Origin: Geomonas anaerohicana | GTDB lineage: Bacteria > Desulfobacterota > Desulfuromonadia > Geobacterales > Geobacteraceae | Reading direction: 5' to 3' | Assembly: GCF_016458305.1 (NCBI RefSeq) | Contig: NZ_JAEMHL010000002.1 | Location: forward strand, 434,001-498,000 | Length of the DNA stretch: 64,000 nt | Shown here: in pieces, positions 26,457 to 34,650 of the stretch | How positions within the stretch are numbered: position 1 is the first letter of the stretch | Layout of the letters: each line of letters opens with the position of its first letter | Made by a program: the position numbers and the translations under genes | The notes under the pieces: model-generated | Database searches by the model: none | Seen by the model: only the letters and a program-made list of their open reading frames with translations | What the model was told of the DNA's origin: nothing

Positions 26457-27532
26457 ACGTCCAACAGATCAAAGTGGCTCTCGGAGAGCGGAGCTACGAC
26501 ATACAACTTGGCGCAGGTATCCTGGGGAGCGTAGGCACCCTCTGCCGCGAACTGGGACTGGCCGGCACCGCGGCCGTGGTGTCCAACACCACCGTCGCAC
26601 CGCTTTACTACGAGACGGTACGCGCCGCCATGGAGGAGGCAGGATACCAGGTGTGCCTGGTCTCGCTCCCCGACGGCGAGGCTTATAAAAACAGCGCCAC
26701 GCTGAACCTGATTTACGATGCCCTCGTCGACGCCTCGCTCGATCGTGGCTCCTTCATCCTCGCCCTGGGCGGCGGGGTGATCGGGGACATGGCCGGTTTC
26801 GCAGCGGCAAGTTACCTGCGCGGCATCCCCTTCGTCCAGCTTCCCACCACGCTTTTGTCCCAGGTCGACTCCAGCGTAGGGGGCAAGACCGGCATCAACC
26901 ATCCCCGCGGCAAAAACCTGATTGGCGCTTTCTACCAGCCCAAGGCGGTGCTGATCGACGTGATGACGCTGGACACACTGCCTGAGCGCGAGTTCCGCGC
27001 CGGCCTGGGCGAGATCGTCAAGTACGGCGCCGTCCTTGATGGCGACTTCTTCAGGTTTCTCGAGTCCAACGTCGATGCGCTGCTGGCGCGGGACAAGGAC
27101 GCCCTGATCGAGGCCGTCGCCCGCAGCTGTTCCATCAAGGCGAAAGTGGTGGCGGTGGACGAGAGGGAAGGGGGGGTACGCGCGGTGCTCAACTACGGGC
27201 ACACCCTGGGCCACGCCGTCGAGACCCTCACCGAATACACCACGTACCTGCACGGCGAGGCGGTCGCCATCGGCATGGTGCAGGCGGCGAAAATCTCGCA
27301 GCGGTTCGGCTACTGCAGCCAGGCCGACCGGGACCGGATCGAGGCGCTCATCGCCGCGCTGGGACTCCCCGCCGAGCTTCCCGCATTCCCGCCGGACAAG
27401 TACGTGGAGGCTCTCTCCCACGACAAGAAGGTGCGCGACAAGGGGTTGCTCTTCATCTGCAACCGCGGCATCGGCGCTTACAAGATGGAAAGGGTCACCG
27501 ACCTCAAAGCACTGCTGGAGATCTGCGCATAG
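26453..27532 (+). CDS. aroB: 3-dehydroquinate synthase
   Basis: 359 residues from a GTG overlapping aroK. It converts DAHP to 3-dehydroquinate with NAD and a divalent metal, the second shikimate step. NAD-binding and active-site motifs are ALGGGVIGDMAGFAA and LPTTLLSQVDSSVGGKTGIN. Metal ligands are in LNYGHTLGHAVE and TYLHGEAVAIGM. The length is normal for the family. Confidence 0.97.
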   Translation: MNVQQIKVALGERSYDIQLGAGILGSVGTLCRELGLAGTAAVVSNTTVAPLYYETVRAAMEEAGYQVCLVSLPDGEAYKNSATLNLIYDALVDASLDRGSFILALGGGVIGDMAGFAAASYLRGIPFVQLPTTLLSQVDSSVGGKTGINHPRGKNLIGAFYQPKAVLIDVMTLDTLPEREFRAGLGEIVKYGAVLDGDFFRFLESNVDALLARDKDALIEAVARSCSIKAKVVAVDEREGGVRAVLNYGHTLGHAVETLTEYTTYLHGEAVAIGMVQAAKISQRFGYCSQADRDRIEALIAALGLPAELPAFPPDKYVEALSHDKKVRDKGLLFICNRGIGAYKMERVTDLKALLEICA

Positions 27533-27541
27533 GAGCGTGAC

Positions 27542-28729
27542 ATGGTAGAGGACGCGTTGTCGTTTTGGACTGAGATTCAGCGCTACGAAGACATGCTGGC
27601 GGCGGATGCAAAATCGCTCTGCTTCGCACCGCTTTCCGACCTGTACCGGAAACTTGGCCTTTTGGACGATGCCGTCTCCGTGGCCCAGAAAGGATGTACC
27701 GCGCATCCCGAATACGCGCTGGGGTTCGTCGCGCTGGGCAACGCCTGTTACGCCAAGGGCATGGCCCCGGAAGCGCGACAGGCGTTGGAAAAGGCCGTGG
27801 CCCTCAAGCCGGACCACATCCAGGCCATGAAGGTGCTGAGCCAGCTCTATGTCGAACTCGGCGAACTGACGCTGGCCCGCCAGCTACTGGGGCAGGTGCT
27901 GAAGCAAGATCCTGAGGACATGGAGAGCAGCATGCTGCTTAGCTCGATCGGGTCGTCTCCGGCCGCTCCCGCCGCAGCGGCGGCAGAAGAGGAAGTGATC
28001 GAAGAGCTCGAGATCATCGAGGAGCTCGAAGTGCTCGACGATGAGCCGGAGCAAGAGGTGATCGCGGCGCCTGCGCCAGCGCCGGCCGCCGTGTCCGCGG
28101 CAGCAGCACCTCCCGCTGTTGACGCATCGGAAGACATCTGGGCCATCGAGGACCTTGAAGAGGTCGCCGAAGCGCCCGCTGCAGCCCAACCGCGTGCCGC
28201 CGTTCCCGATCCGCTCACGACGGCGACCCTGGCCGAACTGTACGTATCGCAGGGCTTCCTGGACAAAGCGCTTGGGATCTACCGCGAGCTGATCGCGGCG
28301 CACCCCGGCAACCAGCAGTACCGGCTCCGATGCGATGAAATCGTGGAACAGCAGCAGTTGCAGCAGGCAGCGTCGGCACAGCCGGCTCCGGCCGAGGTTG
28401 CTGCAGCACCTGCTGCTCCCGCAGCAGCACCGGCAGCATCGGCGGCTCCAGTTGCTCCCGCAGCCGCGGCGGCAGTTTCCGCTGCCGCAGCACCTGCAGC
28501 CCCACCCGCGTTTGCTGCGCACGAAGCACCCGCCGCGATGGATGTGCCCATCAGTTTCGAGGAAGTCGCCGTCCCCGCTGCCGTAGCCGGGATGGAGTCG
28601 CCGGCGCAGCAGGAAGCGGCGCCGTTGGAGCAGCCCCATGTGCCGGAGGAGCCCGTCGAGGACGGCGACCTGGAGAGCTCGCTGCAGCGCTGGCTGGAAA
28701 ACATAAGGAGAAGAAAAGATGGGGTTTAA
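27542..28729 (+). CDS. TPR protein with Ala/Pro-rich linkers in the aro cluster
   Basis: 395 residues. About three TPR-like helix pairs occupy residues 1-130 (PLSDLYRKLGLLDDAV, PEYALGFVALGNACYAKG, QLYVELGELTLARQLLGQV). An acidic patch follows (EEEVIEELEIIEELEVLDD), then a long Ala/Pro linker, another TPR (TLAELYVSQGFLDKALGIYR, about 228-255) and a second low-complexity linker. The end is a short helical tail ([18 protein letters not shown]). There is no enzyme domain, so it is probably a scaffold. It overlaps the Roadblock gene by 11 bases, which suggests the two proteins act together. Confidence 0.8.
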   Translation: MVEDALSFWTEIQRYEDMLAADAKSLCFAPLSDLYRKLGLLDDAVSVAQKGCTAHPEYALGFVALGNACYAKGMAPEARQALEKAVALKPDHIQAMKVLSQLYVELGELTLARQLLGQVLKQDPEDMESSMLLSSIGSSPAAPAAAAAEEEVIEELEIIEELEVLDDEPEQEVIAAPAPAPAAVSAAAAPPAVDASEDIWAIEDLEEVAEAPAAAQPRAAVPDPLTTATLAELYVSQGFLDKALGIYRELIAAHPGNQQYRLRCDEIVEQQQLQQAASAQPAPAEVAAAPAAPAAAPAASAAPVAPAAAAAVSAAAAPAAPPAFAAHEAPAAMDVPISFEEVAVPAAVAGMESPAQQEAAPLEQPHVPEEPVEDGDLESSLQRWLENIRRRKDGV

Positions 28730-29078
28730 GGGGATTCTGAAGCAGATAGTCGACGAAAGCTGCGGCCTGGGCGGGGTCATCATGGGGTACGACGGCATCG
28801 CCATCGAGGAGTACCTGCGCGATGCGGCCGGGCTGGACGTGCAGACCATGACCATCGAGTACGCTTCGGTGCTCAAGGAGATCAAGAGAACGGTGGGCGT
28901 GCTCAAGACCGGTGAACTGGAAGAGGTTTCCATCATCACCGAGAAGTGCTGCGTCATCGTGCGTGGCATCAGCGAAGACTTCTTTGCGGCGCTGGTGCTT
29001 GCCTCCGACGGCAACTTCGGCAAGGCCCGCTTCCTGTTGAAGCGCGCTGCGCCGGCATTCCGGGAGTCGCTGCAATGA
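28719..29078 (+). CDS. Roadblock/LC7 domain protein
   Basis: 119 residues, a single Roadblock/LC7 fold: the N-terminal helix [29 protein letters not shown], a central helix [14 protein letters not shown] and strands [17 protein letters not shown]. Proteins of this type (MglB and relatives) bind and regulate small Ras-like GTPases or form scaffold dimers. No MglA-like GTPase gene is in this window. The gene is overlapped at both ends by its neighbours (TPR gene and aroQ), so it is tightly co-translated. Confidence 0.85.
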   Translation: MGFKGILKQIVDESCGLGGVIMGYDGIAIEEYLRDAAGLDVQTMTIEYASVLKEIKRTVGVLKTGELEEVSIITEKCCVIVRGISEDFFAALVLASDGNFGKARFLLKRAAPAFRESLQ

Positions 29079-29518
29079 GTGCCGCCAAGATCCTGGTCCT
29101 GCACGGTCCGAACCTGAACCTGTTGGGGGTACGCGAGCCGGGCGTCTACGGCACCACCACGCTGGAGGGGATCAATCAGGCTCTCCGGGAACTGGCGGTT
29201 GAACTGTCGCTGGAACTCGACATCGTCCAGAGCAACAGCGAAGGAGCACTGGTGGACGCCATCCAGGGAGCCATGGGCACCTGCCAGGGCATCCTCATCA
29301 ACCCCGCAGCCTATACTCACACCAGCGTCGCCATCCGTGACGCCATCGCCGCCACAGCGCTCCCCGCCGTCGAGGTCCACCTCTCCAACGTGCATGCCCG
29401 GGAGCCCTTCCGAAGCCACAGTTTCATAGCCCCGGTAGCGGTCGGACAGATCTGCGGTTTCGGCCCTGACAGCTACCTTTTGGGGCTGCGCGCCCTTGCC
29501 AAACGGCTGGGAAAATAG
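29075..29518 (+). CDS. aroQ: 3-dehydroquinate dehydratase, type II
   Basis: 147 residues from the ATG at 29075, which overlaps the Roadblock stop (ATGA). It dehydrates 3-dehydroquinate to 3-dehydroshikimate. Type II signatures are [18 protein letters not shown] at the start, [28 protein letters not shown] with the catalytic His region, and [14 protein letters not shown]. The catalytic Tyr is Y24 of GVYGTTTL. The length is typical of the dodecameric type II enzyme. Confidence 0.96.
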   Translation: MSAAKILVLHGPNLNLLGVREPGVYGTTTLEGINQALRELAVELSLELDIVQSNSEGALVDAIQGAMGTCQGILINPAAYTHTSVAIRDAIAATALPAVEVHLSNVHAREPFRSHSFIAPVAVGQICGFGPDSYLLGLRALAKRLGK

Positions 29519-29538
29519 ATTGTCATACGGGCGGAATT

Positions 29539-30606
29539 ATGATAGGTAACAGAATCCTTGCGGCCCGAGAATGCCTGAAACGTCTGGATGCCGAACTGTT
29601 GCTGGTCCTCAATTTGAGCAACATCCGGTACCTCGCCGGGTTCACCGGCAGCGAGGGGCTGCTGCTACTCTCTCCAGACGACGGGTGGTTTCTCACCGAC
29701 TCCCGTTACACCTCACAGGCTGGCGCCGAGGTCACGGGCGCCAAGGTTATCGAGTTCTCCAACCGGATGGATACGCTGGTCGAACTGCTGCAGCAAAGCG
29801 GCGCGACCAGGGTGGCCTTCGAAGCCGGCTCCACCACAGTCGCTTTCTACCAGGAGCTTTGCGCCAGGACGCCGGGGATCGAGTATATCTCCGCCGACAC
29901 GGAGATGGTCGGCCTGAGAACGGTGAAGGACGCCGGCGAACTGGAGATCCTCGAGCAGGTGGCGGCCATCGCCTCGGAAGCGCTCCTGGAGACCGTGGCG
30001 CGTCTGAAGCCCGGCATGACCGAAAGCGAAGTCGCCTGGATGCTGGAAGTCGCCATGCGGGAGAGGGGAGCAGAGGGGAAATCCTTCGACTTCATCGTCG
30101 CCTCCGGCGAGCGCGGCGCCCTGCCGCACGGTCGCGCCTCGGAGAAGAAGCTGGTGGCGGGAGAGCTGGTCACCATCGACTACGGCGCCATCTACCGCGG
30201 TTACTGCTCCGACGAGACGGTGACGGTATGCCTGGGACAGCCGGACCCGAAGCAGCGCGAGGTGTATGAAACGGTGTTGGCGGCCCAGTGGGCGGCCCTG
30301 GAAGCGGTCCATCCCGGCCTCAGTTTCCGGGACCTCGACGCCAAGGCGCGCGACTACATCGGTGCGAAAGGCTTCGGCGAGTATTTCGGGCACGGCCTGG
30401 GGCACGGGGTCGGCATCGACATCCACGAGCACCCCACGGCCTCGCCGCGCAGCAAACACGTGATCCAGGAGGGGATGGTGTTCACCATCGAACCCGGGAT
30501 CTACATCCCCGGGTGGGGCGGGGTCCGCATCGAGGACACCGTGGTGGTCGAGCAGAACTGCTGCCGGCCCATCACCAGGGTCCCCAAGGAATTGATGGTC
30601 CTCTGA
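29539..30606 (+). CDS. Xaa-Pro aminopeptidase / M24 family metallopeptidase
   Basis: 355 residues. The N-terminal creatinase-like domain (about 1-125, LNLSNIRYLAGFTGSEGLLL) and the pita-bread M24 domain are complete. Metal ligands are visible in TIDYGAIYRGYCSDET (two Asp), GHGLGHGVGIDIHE (His), FTIEPGIYIPG (Glu) and GGVRIEDTVVV (Glu). It removes N-terminal residues before proline. The gene commonly lies between aroQ and accB in related bacteria. PepQ (prolidase) is the main alternative name. Confidence 0.9.
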   Translation: MIGNRILAARECLKRLDAELLLVLNLSNIRYLAGFTGSEGLLLLSPDDGWFLTDSRYTSQAGAEVTGAKVIEFSNRMDTLVELLQQSGATRVAFEAGSTTVAFYQELCARTPGIEYISADTEMVGLRTVKDAGELEILEQVAAIASEALLETVARLKPGMTESEVAWMLEVAMRERGAEGKSFDFIVASGERGALPHGRASEKKLVAGELVTIDYGAIYRGYCSDETVTVCLGQPDPKQREVYETVLAAQWAALEAVHPGLSFRDLDAKARDYIGAKGFGEYFGHGLGHGVGIDIHEHPTASPRSKHVIQEGMVFTIEPGIYIPGWGGVRIEDTVVVEQNCCRPITRVPKELMVL

Positions 30607-30617
30607 GAGTTTCAAGC

Positions 30618-30648
30618 GGCCTGTCCGGCATCGATCGGTAGGCCTTTA
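30618..30648 (+). terminator. Weak stem-loop before accB
   Basis: GGCCT..CCG (30618-) pairs with CGG.AGGCC (to 30644) around GCATCGAT, followed by TTTAA. It may be an attenuator or partial terminator between the peptidase gene and accB. Confidence 0.35.
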
Positions 30649-30681
30649 ACCATGCAATAAAGTGAAGAAAAGGAGAATGAT

Positions 30682-31155
30682 GTGGATATAAAAGACCTGA
30701 AGATGCTGATCAAGATGGTAACGGAGACCGACATCACCGAGTTCGAACTGGAGAACGCCGATGACAAAGTCGTCATCAAGAGGGGCTGCAGCAGCGCCCA
30801 GTTCCAGGTTCAGGCGCCCGTCGCCTACCAGTACGCTCCGGCTGCTCCCATCGCCGCTCCGGCAGTTCCGGCTGCCGCTGCCGCTGCCGCTCCGGCTGCT
30901 GCCGAGAAAGAGCAGGGCGACGTGATCACCTCCCCCATCGTCGGCACCTTCTACCGCGCTCCGGCTCCGGACGCCGCTCCCTTCGTGGAAGTCGGCCAGA
31001 TCGTCGAGAAGGGGCAGGTCCTCTGCATCGTCGAGGCGATGAAACTGATGAACGAGATCGAGGCCGAGTTCAAGTGCAAGATCCTCAAGATCTGCAAGGA
31101 GAACGCGCAGCCGGTCGAGTACGGCGACACCCTGTTCGTGGTCGAGAAGCTGTAA
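30682..31155 (+). CDS. accB: Biotin carboxyl carrier protein of acetyl-CoA carboxylase
   Basis: 157 residues from a GTG with AAAGGAG nine bases ahead. The N-terminal helical part ([20 protein letters not shown]), an Ala/Pro linker (about 50-75) and the C-terminal biotinyl domain are present. The biotin-accepting Lys is in [13 protein letters not shown]. AccB carries CO2 from AccC to the carboxyltransferase in fatty acid synthesis. accC follows after 105 bases that hold a long A/T-rich inverted repeat. Confidence 0.96.
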   Translation: MDIKDLKMLIKMVTETDITEFELENADDKVVIKRGCSSAQFQVQAPVAYQYAPAAPIAAPAVPAAAAAAAPAAAEKEQGDVITSPIVGTFYRAPAPDAAPFVEVGQIVEKGQVLCIVEAMKLMNEIEAEFKCKILKICKENAQPVEYGDTLFVVEKL

Positions 31156-31249
31156 AACAGATTAAGATAAAGATAAAGATTAAGGCAAAGCAGTTGTGGT
31201 CTTAGTCTTAGCCTCAATCTCAGTCTTAGTCTTAATCTTTATCTGTTTT
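31154..31249. repeat. A/T-rich imperfect inverted repeat between accB and accC
   Basis: AAAACAGATTAAGATAAAG (31154-) is complementary to CTTTATCTGTTTT (ending 31249). The arms are built from short repeats of GATTAAG / CTTAGTCTTAATC. It can form a long stem that spans almost the whole accB-accC gap and ends 12 bases before the accC start. Confidence 0.7.
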
Positions 31250-31260
31250 CCGGAGACATC

Positions 31261-32601
31261 ATGTTTCATAAAATTCTTATCGCAAACCGGGGGGAGATCG
31301 CCCTCCGTATCATCAGGACCTGCAAGGAGATGGGGATCAAGACGGTCGCCGTCTACTCTTCGGCCGACTCCGAGTCGCTGCACGTGAAACTGGCCGACGA
31401 GAGCGTCTGCATCGGCCCGGCTCCCAGCCTCTCCAGCTACCTGAACATCAACGCCATCATCTCTGCGGCCGAACTGACCGACGCCGAGGCGATCCACCCG
31501 GGCTACGGCTTCCTGTCTGAGAACCCGAGGTTCGCCGAGATCTGCGAGAAGTGCGGCATCACCTTCATCGGCCCCACCGCCGAGAGCATGCGCATCATGG
31601 GCGACAAGATTTCCGCCCGCCAGGCGGTCATCAAGGTCGGCGTACCCATTCTGCCGGGCACCAAAGAAGGGGTCCACGACGTCAACGAGGCGGTCAAGGT
31701 CGCCAAGGAAATCGGCTTCCCGGTCATCATCAAGGCGACGGCGGGCGGCGGCGGGCGCGGCATGAAGATCGTGCACTCCCCGGCGGCACTTCCCAACGCG
31801 TTCATGACCGCCAGGACCGAGGCGCAGACCGGCTTCGGCAACCCGGAAGTCTACATTGAGCGCTACTGCGAAAACCCGCGCCACGTCGAGATCCAGGTCC
31901 TGGCCGACAAGCACGGCAACGTCATCCACCTGGGCGAGCGCGACTGCTCCATTCAGCGCCGTCACCAGAAGGTGATCGAGGAGGCTCCCTCCACCGTCAC
32001 CACCCCCGAGCTCAGGAAGGCGATGGGCGAGGCTGCGGTCGCCGCTGCCAAGGCCGTCAACTACAACAGCGTTGGCACCATGGAGTTCCTGGTCGACAAG
32101 AACAACAACTTCTTCTTCATGGAGATGAACACCCGCGTCCAGGTGGAGCATCCGGTCACCGAGATGGTCACCGGCGTCGACATCGTCAAGGAGCAGATCC
32201 GCTCCGCCTACGGCGAAAAGCTCCGCTACACCCAGGACGACATCAAGATCAAGGGTCACGCCATCGAGTGCCGTATCAACGCGGAAGACTCGGTCAAGTT
32301 CACCCCGTGCCCGGGCAAGATCACCGATCACCACACCCCGGGCGGTCTCGGCGTTCGCGTCGACTCGTTCGTCTACACCAACTACAGCGTGGTGCCGCAC
32401 TACGACTCCCTGATCGCCAAGCTGATCGTGCATGCCGACACCAGGGATGAGGCCATCAAGCGCATGGCACGCGCGCTGGACGAGTACATCGTCGACGGCA
32501 TCAAGACCACCATCCCGTTCCACAAGCGGATCATGGCCAACAAAGACTTCATAGAAGGGAACATAGACACCAGCTTCATCGAAAGGCTGGTATTGGAGTA
32601 A
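31261..32601 (+). CDS. accC: Biotin carboxylase subunit of acetyl-CoA carboxylase
   Basis: 446 residues, full length. It carboxylates the biotin on AccB with ATP and bicarbonate. Motifs in order are [27 protein letters not shown], the Gly-rich ATP loop [29 protein letters not shown], and [14 protein letters not shown] with the catalytic Glu and Arg. CGGAG is eight bases before the ATG. Confidence 0.97.
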   Translation: MFHKILIANRGEIALRIIRTCKEMGIKTVAVYSSADSESLHVKLADESVCIGPAPSLSSYLNINAIISAAELTDAEAIHPGYGFLSENPRFAEICEKCGITFIGPTAESMRIMGDKISARQAVIKVGVPILPGTKEGVHDVNEAVKVAKEIGFPVIIKATAGGGGRGMKIVHSPAALPNAFMTARTEAQTGFGNPEVYIERYCENPRHVEIQVLADKHGNVIHLGERDCSIQRRHQKVIEEAPSTVTTPELRKAMGEAAVAAAKAVNYNSVGTMEFLVDKNNNFFFMEMNTRVQVEHPVTEMVTGVDIVKEQIRSAYGEKLRYTQDDIKIKGHAIECRINAEDSVKFTPCPGKITDHHTPGGLGVRVDSFVYTNYSVVPHYDSLIAKLIVHADTRDEAIKRMARALDEYIVDGIKTTIPFHKRIMANKDFIEGNIDTSFIERLVLE

Positions 32602-32604
32602 GCT

Positions 32605-32994
32605 ATGGACTTTCCAGAAGAGCTTAAGTACAGCAAAGAACACCTGTGGGTCCGCGTTGAGGGTGACCGTGCCGTAATCGGGGTCACCGACTACGCGCAG
32701 GTCGAGTTGGGCAACGTCACTTCGGTCGAGCTCCCTGAGCCGGGGGATGAACTGGAGCAGGACGACTCGTTCGGCTCCATCGAGGCGAGAAAGACGGTAG
32801 CGGATCTCTACGCTCCGCTTTCCGGCACCGTGCTGGAGGTCAACTCCGAGCTGGGCACCGCCCCGGAGTTCGTCAACGACGATCCCTATGACGGCGGCTG
32901 GCTGGTTGTCATCGAGATGGCCGATGCCGAGGAGCTGAACCTCCTCATGTCCGCTGAACTGTACGAGGACACCGTTTCCGTTTCCGAAGATTAA
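32605..32994 (+). CDS. gcvH: Glycine cleavage system H protein (lipoyl carrier)
   Basis: 129 residues. The fold starts with YSKEHLWVRVEGDRAVIGVTDYAQ. The lipoylated Lys is in SFGSIEARKTVADLYAPLSG (typical ESVKA.SD is changed to SIEARKTV). The C-terminal part is GGWLVVIEMADAEELNLLM. It shuttles aminomethyl groups or serves as a lipoyl relay. It starts three bases after accC, with no other gcv gene nearby, so a role in lipoate handling is possible. Confidence 0.9.
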   Translation: MDFPEELKYSKEHLWVRVEGDRAVIGVTDYAQVELGNVTSVELPEPGDELEQDDSFGSIEARKTVADLYAPLSGTVLEVNSELGTAPEFVNDDPYDGGWLVVIEMADAEELNLLMSAELYEDTVSVSED

Positions 32995-33020
32995 CCGTTA
33001 CTTGTTTGAGATAGACCTGA

Positions 33021-33050
33021 AAAGGCGAGAGTTCCTCTCGCCTTTTCCTT
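33021..33050 (+). terminator. Intrinsic terminator after gcvH
   Basis: AAAGGCGAGA (33021-33030), loop GTTCC, TCTCGCCTTT (33036-33045), then TCCTTT. A 10-bp perfect stem. Confidence 0.8.
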
Positions 33051-33055
33051 TGCGA

Positions 33056-33130
33056 GGGGACTGGCTCCGCCAGGTGCCTGTCCCCCTGGTTTTGTTTGAA
33101 GGGGCTGGCTCCGCCAGGTCCCTCTCCCCT
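33056..33130. repeat. Two tandem copies of the GGGACTGGCTCCGCCAGG repeat
   Basis: Copy 1 at 33056-33085 reads GGGGACTGGCTCCGCCAGG then TGCCTGTCCCC; copy 2 at 33101-33130 reads GGGGCTGGCTCCGCCAGG then TCCCTCTCCCC. The same family occurs at 12502, 37163, 37355 (reverse) and 60354 (reverse). Confidence 0.75.
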
Positions 33131-33150
33131 CTGGTTAGCGATCCAAAAGT

Positions 33151-33237
33151 CCCCCTTTGCGAAGGGGGATTTAGGGGGATTTGCTTTCGGTTGTAGAGAG
33201 GCAAATCCCCCCCGGCCCCCCTTCGCAAAGGGGGGAG
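33151..33237. repeat. CCCCCTTTGCGAAGGGGG palindromic element
   Basis: Arms CCCCCTTTGCGAAGGGGG and CCCCCCTTCGCAAAGGGGGG are joined by GGGGGATTTGC..GGCAAATCCCCC. It is almost identical to the inner element at 25774-25858 between aroC and aroK. Confidence 0.8.
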
Positions 33238-33268
33238 CAACAGGACAGCCTTACCCCGGAGTTTTGCC

Positions 33269-34090
33269 GTGACCATCAACATCGGACACATCAAGTACGC
33301 GAACTGCACCCCCATCTTCACCGCTCTCGCCTCCCATTTCGACTGCACCGGCTACCGCTTCGTCGACGGCGTACCGGCACGACTGAACGCCATGCTGCGC
33401 GCCGGCGAGATCGACCTCAGCCCTTCTTCCTCCATCGAGTACGCCACGGCGCACGAGCAGTACTGCCTGCTCCCGGGGCTTTCCATCAGCGCCATCGGTC
33501 CCGTGAAGAGCGTGTTCCTCTTCTCCCGCGTCCCGGTCGAGGAACTGGACGGCGCCGCCATCGGACTCACCGCCGAATCCGACACCTCGGTAAACCTCCT
33601 GAAAGTGCTTTTGGCCAGGAAGTTTGGCTTCAGCAACAGCTTCGAGCGCACCACGCTGTCGCTTGTCGAGGCTTTGGAGCAGTATCCCGGCCTGCTGCTG
33701 ATTGGTGATGCCGCGCTGAAAGGGGCCGCGTCCGGTTCCGGGTTTTTCTGCTACGACCTCGGCGCGCTGTGGCATGAGTTCACCGGGCTCCCCTTCGTCT
33801 TCGCCCTCTGGATCGTCCGGCGCGAGGCGGCGCGGGATAAACGGGCCGAACTGGCGGCACTCGCCCATGACCTTGTGGCGGCCAAGAAACTAGCCTACGC
33901 AAGCTACGCCGACATCGCGGCGCAGTGCGAGGAGCGGGCTTGGCTTAGCGAGGAGGCGCTGGTCGATTACTGGCAGACGATTTCCTACGAGTTGACCGAC
34001 GCGCACCTCGAAGGTGCTCGGCTTTTCTTCCGGTACGCGTTCGAGATGGGACTCATACCGAGTCTGCCGGAGTTGCGGTTTTTTGAGTAG
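33269..34090 (+). CDS. mqnA: Chorismate dehydratase of the futalosine menaquinone pathway
   Basis: 273 residues from a GTG at 33269. The MqnA/MqnD periplasmic-binding-protein-like fold is shown by INIGHIKYANCTPIF, DGVPARLNAMLRAGEIDLSP and PSSSIEYA, then GLTAESDTSVNLLKVLL and LLIGDAAL. MqnA dehydrates chorismate to 3-(1-carboxyvinyloxy)benzoate, the first step of menaquinone synthesis by the futalosine route. This fits a quinone-using anaerobic respirer and the aro genes just upstream. Confidence 0.93.
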   Translation: MTINIGHIKYANCTPIFTALASHFDCTGYRFVDGVPARLNAMLRAGEIDLSPSSSIEYATAHEQYCLLPGLSISAIGPVKSVFLFSRVPVEELDGAAIGLTAESDTSVNLLKVLLARKFGFSNSFERTTLSLVEALEQYPGLLLIGDAALKGAASGSGFFCYDLGALWHEFTGLPFVFALWIVRREAARDKRAELAALAHDLVAAKKLAYASYADIAAQCEERAWLSEEALVDYWQTISYELTDAHLEGARLFFRYAFEMGLIPSLPELRFFE

Positions 34091-34122
34091 TAGGAGGGGA
34101 GGCGAAGACAAGATGCAGTTTT

Positions 34123-34164
34123 AGAAGTTGAGCGGTTTTTTTGGGCGCTCAACTTCTTTTTTTT
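34123..34164 (+). terminator. Strong terminator after mqnA, first hairpin of the T-rich array
   Basis: AGAAGTTGAGCG (34123-34134), loop, CGCTCAACTTCT (34146-34157), with eight T from 34157. A 12-bp perfect stem 33 bases after the mqnA stop. Confidence 0.85.
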
Positions 34165-34560
34165 GACGTTAAGCGTCAGTCAGAAAAGTTTTCGCAGGAT
34201 TTTATTTGTTTGAAACATCAATTTTGGAATTTAGCGCGGGCTTTTGGAAGTTAAGCATTTTTTTTTCGTGCTTAACTTTTCTTTTCGGAAGTTGAGCGCC
34301 GGTCCGAGAAGTTTTCGCAACGTTTTAATGTTTTTAAACATTAAAATTGGAGTTTATCGCGCGCTTTCTGGAGTTGTGCAAAATTTTTTCGTGCTTAACT
34401 TTTTCTTTTTGAAGTTAAGACGTCGGTCCGTGGAGTTGTCGCAATTTTTTTGCGTCTAAACTTTTATTTTTGAAGTTCATCTCCCGGTTTTCGAAGTTGT
34501 CGCATATTTTTTGGAGTTTAACTTCGATTTTAATGTTTTGAACTTCAATTTAATGTTTTG
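34124..34560. repeat. T-rich degenerate tandem array, about seven units of 61-62 bp
   Basis: A 560-base gap between convergent genes (mqnA and a Nudix gene) is filled by a T-rich sequence unlike its surroundings. A motif (G)AAGTT / GGAGTT followed by TCGCA or AGC recurs at 34124, 34185, 34247, 34308, 34370, 34432 and 34493. The spacings are 61, 62, 61, 62, 62 and 61. Units 1+2 and 3+4 are also alike as 123-124 bp pairs, the odd units having AAGTTnAGC / GCTnAACTT hairpins and the even ones TTTTAATG / CATTAAAA type palindromes. From 34561 to 34650 the pattern fades. A short open frame at 34244-34459 only reflects the repeat and is not called. Confidence 0.8.
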
Positions 34561-34650
34561 GACGCGTTTCCGATTCGTTTGTCGCGAATTTTTTTCTTTT
34601 GAGCATCGGAATCTGAAGTTTAACCCCTCTCGCCGAGAGCTGATCCTTTT

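Noticed and set aside
33181-33708. Open frame overlapping the repeat and mqnA (175 codons)
   Set aside because: It starts in an intergenic palindrome and runs in the wrong frame of mqnA, giving an Arg/His-rich translation.
34244-34459. 71-codon open frame in the T-rich array, with Phe-rich repeats
   Set aside because: The periodic protein simply copies the DNA repeat. There is no ribosome site and no gene-like codon use.
34124-34560. CRISPR array
   Set aside because: The units are degenerate all along and there is no alternation of constant repeats with unique spacers. No cas gene is near.
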